The position numbers and the translations under genes were made by a program. Of a stretch of DNA of 64,000 nucleotides, positions 58,704-64,000 are shown in pieces. A model generated the notes under the pieces. The model had not been told where the DNA came from. It ran no database searches and saw only the letters and a list, made by a program, of their open reading frames with translations. This stretch comes from Moraxellaceae bacterium (GTDB lineage Bacteria; Pseudomonadota; Gammaproteobacteria; Pseudomonadales; Moraxellaceae), in contig JAJUIK010000002.1 in the NCBI GenBank assembly GCA_029267635.1, forward strand, positions 175,981-239,980. Reading direction: 5' to 3'. Each line of letters opens with the position of its first letter. Position 1 is the first letter of the stretch.

Positions 58704-59381
58704 TCGCTGTCTATCGACTTTATTATCATTGTAGTACGATTATTACCCACTTTCCTTGCCGGACTATTTGTGCAAGAGATATTCGCAATAAATTGAAGAA
58801 AAGAATATGCGGCAATCTCTCTAATTTATGTAAGCATTTACTTACAAAAGGTCTAAACATCAATAATAATCATTTATAAATAGAAGCTTAATTTTATCAA
58901 ACAGTCATAAACAAGAACTATTCGACAATAAAGCCTATTAATTCAAGAAAACAGCGAAATAGAGACCTGCTACTGATAGGCTCCGTAGCAACGCTGATAC
59001 GTAGTTTGGATGCTCACCAAGACTTGATTTAAAACTGATACGCAAGTAATAAAAAAACCTGACAATCCCTGCCAAGGTTTTGTTATTCAGTGTTAGAAAT
59101 AACGTCCTGTTGTATCTCACTCTCCTTGCGTTAGAACATAAAAATCCATTTTAGGTCCTGGAACCTCCTGTTCCTGCATGACTTCATCATAAGCAAAAAA
59201 ATTGCAGATCCCCTAGCCGCCAAATCCGTAAATGTGTGTACGTTAAAGCGTACAATATCACATGAAATTTACTTGATATTTTAAATATTTTAGACTTTTA
59301 AAAAGGAGGTTGTGATTATTGCAGAATCGGTTTGAGTGTTACTGCTGTTATTTTTCAGCGAGATTTCAGGCTGGCAAATTT
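58704..59381. other. Intergenic region with orphan terminator and palindrome
   Basis: These 678 bp hold no gene I can support. A minus-strand stretch ending near 59123 reads EVMQEQEVPGPKMDFYVLTQ then GE and stop, possibly a gene tail, just before the terminator at 59051-59081. A TGTACG/CGTACA palindrome with a 6-bp spacer lies at 59237-59254, and TGTAAG/CTTACA near 58830. Confidence 0.4.
59051..59081 (-). terminator. Second orphan terminator
   Basis: On the minus strand AAAACCT and AGGTTTT flank an inner GGCA/TGTC stem with one bulge, followed by seven T. No intact gene precedes it. Confidence 0.65.
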
Positions 59382-60290
59382 TTATGCAAGCTTAACCCTA
59401 TTTTTGCCGAACTGAGCCAACATTACCCCACTTAAGGCCATAATACCACCGACTGTATGGTAGACCGTCCATTGTTCCCGCAGGTAAAAATAAGCAATAA
59501 CCGCTGTCAATATCGGTGCCAAATTGGTAAACATACTGGCCCGGTTTGGGCCTAGTGTGTGCATGGCTTTCATCCACATCACTGGTGCTACAATTGATGG
59601 CAGTAATGCTGCATACAATACGGGTAGTAAATTATGTGGATTGATTGACTGCAACCCAAAAACCATGAGCAATGGAATATGCATGAACAAAGCTAATGTT
59701 GTTTGGGCAAATACACTGCTACCCACCGAAAATGGTAATTGCCAATGTTTTAACAGTACTCCATATAGCGCATATGCCAGCACAGCCAGAACCATCAGAC
59801 CATCACCAATATGAACCTCGCCATGGAAGAGTGCTGTGAATGAGCCTTTGCCAATCAGATAAAATAGGCCAAGAATAGAAATCATATTGCCCAAAGCACC
59901 ATACATACCCGGTTTTTCTTTCAGTACAGCCAGACTGACAAAAATAGTTAAAATGGGAGTAAAGGCATTAATGATGCTCATATTAGTGGCTGTGGTACTG
60001 TGACCTGCCTGATAGGACAGGCACTGATAAGCCACCATCGCCAGAAAACCCAATATTGCCAGTTGCCACCAATGTCGGGCTATCTGCTGTTTATCCTTAA
60101 TTACTGTCGGCAACAGCCAGGGACTCATCAACAGCCATGCAATCAATAAACGCCAAACACTGATACTGACCGGTTCAATGACGGAGGCTGCATAGCGTGT
60201 GACCACCATATTAACTGCCCAGATCAGCACTGGAATTAGGGGATACATATACCAGTGCACTGGAATATGAGCATGACGGGATTCTGACAC
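59382..60290 (-). CDS. EamA/DMT superfamily transporter
   Basis: A 302-residue inner membrane protein with ten predicted helices in two EamA repeats. The first repeat includes PLIPVLIWAVNMVVTRYAAS and FLAMVAYQCLSYQAGHSTTA; the second includes GLMVLAVLAYALYGVLLKHW and LGPNRASMFTNLAPILTAVI. The family exports amino acids or other small metabolites; the substrate is unknown. No partner gene is adjacent. Confidence 0.88.
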   Translation of the reverse strand: MSESRHAHIPVHWYMYPLIPVLIWAVNMVVTRYAASVIEPVSISVWRLLIAWLLMSPWLLPTVIKDKQQIARHWWQLAILGFLAMVAYQCLSYQAGHSTTATNMSIINAFTPILTIFVSLAVLKEKPGMYGALGNMISILGLFYLIGKGSFTALFHGEVHIGDGLMVLAVLAYALYGVLLKHWQLPFSVGSSVFAQTTLALFMHIPLLMVFGLQSINPHNLLPVLYAALLPSIVAPVMWMKAMHTLGPNRASMFTNLAPILTAVIAYFYLREQWTVYHTVGGIMALSGVMLAQFGKNRVKLA

Positions 60291-60814
60291 AGTAAAATAT
60301 TCCTTTACGAAATATGCACCAGAAAGGAGACTTCTGGTGCAACAATTTATATTTTTTGCTAAAAACTAGCTAAAAAATTTGGGGTGAGTAAAAAAACCAG
60401 AGTAGGAATTCCAGCATAAGCCAATCAATTTACGATACTGCCGTACAACGTATAGATGGTCAAAGCACCACATTAGCGAGAGTCATCTCTTAAATTTGGC
60501 CATAAAACATTTCCTTAAAAATGCGGTTGCTGATCTTACTGGGCTTACGTGGTTGTTATGAGCTAAATGAACCAAATAGTTTGCGAACAAATTTTTTGTG
60601 AATTTTCATGCTTTATATCCTAAAGTAGGAAGTAATTCCCTTAGCTTATTTATTGAAAAATTATTACATTTTTCATAAATATAAAATATTATTCTGTTAA
60701 GCCTCGGTATCTTTTTGGAGAAATTTGAGCACATACATTAACTAAAAAATCGACCCTTTGGGGCACTGCAGATTTGCATTGCAAAGAAAACCCTACTTCA
60801 CAGGGCCAACTATT
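60291..60814. other. Intergenic region upstream of the GGDEF-EAL gene
   Basis: This 524-bp divergent spacer is AT-rich. A 26-codon frame (MRLLILLGLRGCYELNEPNS, near 60520-60600) is open but has no support beyond a start codon. I see no tRNA, repeat or strong hairpin. Confidence 0.4.
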
Positions 60815-63814
60815 ATGCTATATAAAAATAAATCGATTTTTGGTGTTCTTCTACTCACCGTGGCAGTCATGAATATTTTCATGATCAGCCTGTTGGCCTA
60901 TACTCTTCAAACCTCACGTGAACGTAAAGAAGCAGAAGTTCGAACGATTGTAGAAAATTTAACGTTATTGCTTGAAAAAAGTGTAGGTAGCAGCGCAAGA
61001 GAAATCGATCTATCTTTGCATATTCTACAAACCTACCTAGAAAAAGAGTTACGTGCGAAAAAACCACTCAATGAGAAAGAAATCAACGGGGTCGTTCAAC
61101 GACAAGAAGACTGGATCAGTTCGGTTGCACGTATTTATATCACTAATGTGAAAGGACAAGTCATATTTGGCCATAAGGATATTGGTGGTGGCGCTGCTAA
61201 TTATGCAAATTATAGTTTTTTTAAAGATGCCCAACAGCAAAATAAGGATCAGTTATTTGTCACCAAACTGATCAAAGACCCCAACGTTCAAGGTTGGATT
61301 CATCTGTTTACACGACGTTACAACCACGCTGATGGAACTTTTGCCGGTATTATTACGGCTGCTTTGCCTGCCAGCTATTTTAATATGCTTATCTCTGATC
61401 TAGATGTGGGTCCTAAAGGTGTGGTATTGGTGCAGGATCTGGACATGCGGGTAATCGCACGCAATCCGATGCTGAGCACACCGAATGGCCAAGTGGGGTT
61501 TGTCGGTGGTCCACCTGAACTGGCTCAACTGGTTCATTCGGGCAAACAGTCTGGCACGATCTATACGCGACGAACCACAGATAAAGTCCCACGTATCGGT
61601 AATTTTCGCCGGATGACCAGCATGCCGGTTTTTGTCGCAGTGGCCTTGGGTGAGGAAGATTATCTGGCTCAATGGTACGATGACCTTACCAAAGCTGTGT
61701 TACTGGAATTATTGTTTCTTGTGGTAACGGTGATCGCTGCTTGGTTACTGTGGCGTCAGATTCAAACCAGCATTTTAGCTAATCACCGTAGTCAGATGTT
61801 ATTACGCAATGCCAAGGATGGTATTCATGTTTTGGATAGGCAAGGCCGGCTTCTTGAAGGGAGTGATTCCTTTTTCCGCATGATTGGCTGCTTGCCGCAA
61901 CAAGTCATCGGAAAAACCCCATGTTACTGGGATGATCACTATAACAAAGACGAGATTCAGGAACTCATCAAAGATAGTATCCGCACTCCTGAAGGGATTC
62001 GTTTTGAAACTGTTTATCACAATGCACAAGGTGAACATTTCCCAGTAGAAGTGAGCTCAGTATTGGTACATATTGATGATTATGAAGTTTTTTTCTGCTC
62101 GGCACATGATATTAGTGAACGTAAAAAGATAGAAGCAGACCAGCGTATTGCAGCGACCGCGTTTGATTCCCAAGTAGGCATGCTCATTACAGACCCCAAC
62201 TTGGCGATTTTACGTAGCAATCGTGCTTTTACAGAAATTACCGGTTATAGCCAACAAGAGCTCATCGGTCATACGCCTCACCTCCTGCAATCAGGTATAC
62301 ACGATAAAAATTTCTATGCCACCATCTGGGATCACATACGCACCACCGGATCTTGGCAGGGTGAAATCTGGAATAAGCGCAAAAGTGGTGAATTGTATCC
62401 ACAGCACATCTTGATTGCCAGTGTACGTGATAAAAACGGGCAAACGACCCATTATGTGGCCTCTGTGACTGATATCTCTGCATCTAAAGCTTCAGAAGAA
62501 AAGATACGCTTGCTGGCTTTTTATGACACGTTGACTCAGCTTCCAAACCGACGTCTATTTTTGCAACATCTTGAACAGAGCCTGCACAATAACGCAAGTC
62601 AAAAGCAGCTTGGCATACTTCTGTACATTGATCTGGATAATTTTAAATCCCTAAACGATACTGCAGGTCATGAAACTGGAGATCGCCTATTACAACAAGT
62701 CGCCACTCGCCTTTTAGAATGTGTAGGTGCCCATCACATGGTTGCCCGTCTGGGCGGTGATGAATTTGTTGTACTGTTTGATCAGCTCAGCTGTTCGGAA
62801 AATCAAGCGATCCAGCAAGCGGAAACAACAGCGAAACGTATTTTACAGGCACTTGCTCAACCCTATTTCTTGGAAAACTCGGAATATCGTAGTTCTGCCA
62901 GTATCGGAATCAGCCTGTTTGGCCTACAAGCACAGGAAAATGTCCAGGATCCGATTAAACGTGCAGATATGGCCGTGTCTGAAGCAAAAGCCTATGGTCG
63001 TAATACCTATCGCTTCTTTGATCCACTCATCCAATCTCAGGTTCAGGAGCGTGCGGAGATTGACGCAGGGCTACGTCAAGCACTCGAGAGAGGTCAGTTT
63101 GCGCTGTACTACCAGCCTCAAGTCAATGGTTTGTACCAGATCACCGGCGTCGAAGCCTTGTTACGTTGGCGACATCCGGCCCAAGGAATGATTTCACCGG
63201 CCCGCTTCATCCCTGTTGCAGAAGAAAATGGCTTGATTATTCCTCTGGGGCGCTGGATCCTGGAAAGTGCATGCCAGCAATTAAGTGAATGGGCCAAACA
63301 TCCACATACCGCTCATCTCAGCATAGCCGTGAATGTCAGCGCAAGCCAGTTTGGCCGTGATGAATTTGTACAGGATGTGCTTGAGATTCTGGAACGTACT
63401 CAAGCTCCCGCACATCTGTTGAAACTTGAATTGACTGAAAGTGCACTAGTGACACGGGTAGAAGACATCATTGAAAAAATGACGATGCTTAAACGTTACG
63501 GTGTGAGGTTTTCTCTGGATGATTTTGGTACCGGTTATTCCTCTCTGACTTACTTGAAAAGAATTCCAATTGATCAATTAAAGATTGATCAAGGTTTTGT
63601 CCGTGATATCGTGGTCAGTAGCAATGATGCTGAGATTGCTAGAATGATTATTGTCTTGGCGAAAACGTTAGGCGTTTCCGTAATAGCCGAAGGCGTGGAA
63701 ACTGCAGCGCAACGTAATGTACTCGAAAAACTGGGCTGTTATGATTATCAGGGTTATTTATTTGGCAAACCGATGCCAATTGATGAGCTTAAGCAATATT
63801 TATTATTGAAGTAA
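60815..63814 (+). CDS. Membrane PAS-PAS-GGDEF-EAL cyclic-di-GMP protein
   Basis: A 999-residue protein. Membrane segments at about 8-28 (GVLLLTVAVMNIFMISLLAY) and 290-312 (LLELLFLVVTVIAAWLLW) bracket a periplasmic sensor domain of the Cache type. Two PAS domains follow (AKDGIHVLDRQGRLLEGSDS; VGMLITDPNLAILRSNRAFT), then GGDEF with intact RLGGDEFVVLF and no RxxD inhibitory site, then EAL with EALLRWRHP, LELTESAL, DDFGTGYSSLTYLKRIPIDQ and IAEGVET. Both catalytic cores look active, so it could make and degrade c-di-GMP. ATG 60815 gives the membrane anchor directly; the open frame upstream is discarded. Confidence 0.92.
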   Translation: MLYKNKSIFGVLLLTVAVMNIFMISLLAYTLQTSRERKEAEVRTIVENLTLLLEKSVGSSAREIDLSLHILQTYLEKELRAKKPLNEKEINGVVQRQEDWISSVARIYITNVKGQVIFGHKDIGGGAANYANYSFFKDAQQQNKDQLFVTKLIKDPNVQGWIHLFTRRYNHADGTFAGIITAALPASYFNMLISDLDVGPKGVVLVQDLDMRVIARNPMLSTPNGQVGFVGGPPELAQLVHSGKQSGTIYTRRTTDKVPRIGNFRRMTSMPVFVAVALGEEDYLAQWYDDLTKAVLLELLFLVVTVIAAWLLWRQIQTSILANHRSQMLLRNAKDGIHVLDRQGRLLEGSDSFFRMIGCLPQQVIGKTPCYWDDHYNKDEIQELIKDSIRTPEGIRFETVYHNAQGEHFPVEVSSVLVHIDDYEVFFCSAHDISERKKIEADQRIAATAFDSQVGMLITDPNLAILRSNRAFTEITGYSQQELIGHTPHLLQSGIHDKNFYATIWDHIRTTGSWQGEIWNKRKSGELYPQHILIASVRDKNGQTTHYVASVTDISASKASEEKIRLLAFYDTLTQLPNRRLFLQHLEQSLHNNASQKQLGILLYIDLDNFKSLNDTAGHETGDRLLQQVATRLLECVGAHHMVARLGGDEFVVLFDQLSCSENQAIQQAETTAKRILQALAQPYFLENSEYRSSASIGISLFGLQAQENVQDPIKRADMAVSEAKAYGRNTYRFFDPLIQSQVQERAEIDAGLRQALERGQFALYYQPQVNGLYQITGVEALLRWRHPAQGMISPARFIPVAEENGLIIPLGRWILESACQQLSEWAKHPHTAHLSIAVNVSASQFGRDEFVQDVLEILERTQAPAHLLKLELTESALVTRVEDIIEKMTMLKRYGVRFSLDDFGTGYSSLTYLKRIPIDQLKIDQGFVRDIVVSSNDAEIARMIIVLAKTLGVSVIAEGVETAAQRNVLEKLGCYDYQGYLFGKPMPIDELKQYLLLK

Positions 63815-63860
63815 ATTAAGCTTAAGGAGAAACAGTCACTTTATTTCTTCCATGATTTTT

Positions 63861-64000
63861 AGGGTCTGTCATCAATTAGCTTGAGAAAATTTAGCCTGTC
63901 CTCATTATTTTTTCATGACTAAACGCTATGTATTAAGAGATGATCAGTGGGAACAGATTAAGGATCTGTTGCCCGGACGAGCGAGTACTGTTGGAGTAAC
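63861..64000 (+). mobile_element. Left end of an IS5-family insertion sequence, cut by the window
   Basis: The presumed left terminal repeat begins near AGGGTCTGTCATCAATTAGC (63861-63880), 47 bp after the GGDEF-EAL stop codon, followed by a transposase start. The exact terminus and target duplication cannot be checked without the right end. Confidence 0.65.
63915..64000 (+). CDS. IS5-family transposase, N-terminal fragment
   Basis: Starting at ATG 63915, the visible 28 residues read MTKRYVLRDDQWEQIKDLLP then GRASTVGV. The DDQWEQIKDLLPGR block is the N-terminal helix conserved in IS5-family transposases. The catalytic DDE region lies beyond the right edge. Confidence 0.75.
   Translation, partial: MTKRYVLRDDQWEQIKDLLPGRASTVGV

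Noticed and set aside
58938..59120. 60-codon minus-strand frame
   Set aside because: It runs through a terminator hairpin and has no homology I recognise.

Overview
The window looks like a chromosomal segment of an Acinetobacter species (Gammaproteobacteria, Moraxellaceae), probably an environmental, non-baumannii lineage. The basis is the protein character: a protocatechuate and 4-hydroxybenzoate gene set whose PobR, PcaB, PcaH and PcaG have the lengths I recall for A. baylyi, a MesD/MesX methionine synthase pair, and AT-rich intergenic DNA with compact intrinsic terminators. I ran no database search, so the species is not fixed.

Layout. 1-10 kb: a lipoprotein cut by the left edge, pgk, a DUF2237/Maf/ribosomal-oxygenase cluster, a hydrolase/DUF218/murB/phosphatase group on the minus strand, and dnaX. 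10-15 kb: a decayed secreted-protein gene carrying a 14-bp tandem duplication, then a MaoC hydratase / large FabG / thiolase module resembling the mycobacterial htdX-fabG4-fadA2 set. 15-28 kb: transaldolase, the broken tail of a benE-type benzoate transporter, a lipoprotein esterase, an RDD protein, pepN, small unknowns, thiM, a PIF1-like helicase and a PcfJ-like protein. 28-34 kb: an alcohol to aldehyde to acid module (iron alcohol dehydrogenase, hydrolase, GAF regulator, aldehyde dehydrogenase). Two of its promoter regions share an 11-bp-spaced GGTAGG repeat. 34-49 kb: mainly housekeeping genes (yceI, tkt, metK, ruvC, nnr, queG, bioB) with small membrane or unknown proteins.

49-55 kb is an aromatic catabolism island: pobR divergent from pobA, followed on the same strand by pcaB, pcaC, pcaH and pcaG. 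pcaD and pcaK, which lie between pcaB and pcaC in A. baylyi, are absent. PobA makes protocatechuate from 4-hydroxybenzoate, PcaGH opens the ring, PcaB cyclises the product and PcaC decarboxylates it. The enol-lactone hydrolase and later steps must be encoded elsewhere. The benE relic at 16.4 kb is a second sign of remodelled aromatic metabolism.

55-58 kb holds a flavin reductase, mesD and mesX (DUF1852). MesD/MesX is a recently recognised oxygen-dependent, folate-independent methionine synthase system. A perfect MetR-type site lies in front of mesX. 58-59.4 kb has no convincing gene but contains two orphan terminators, a possible small inverted-repeat element and several palindromes. The right end has an EamA exporter, a large PAS-PAS-GGDEF-EAL protein and the left end of an IS5-family element cut by the window edge.
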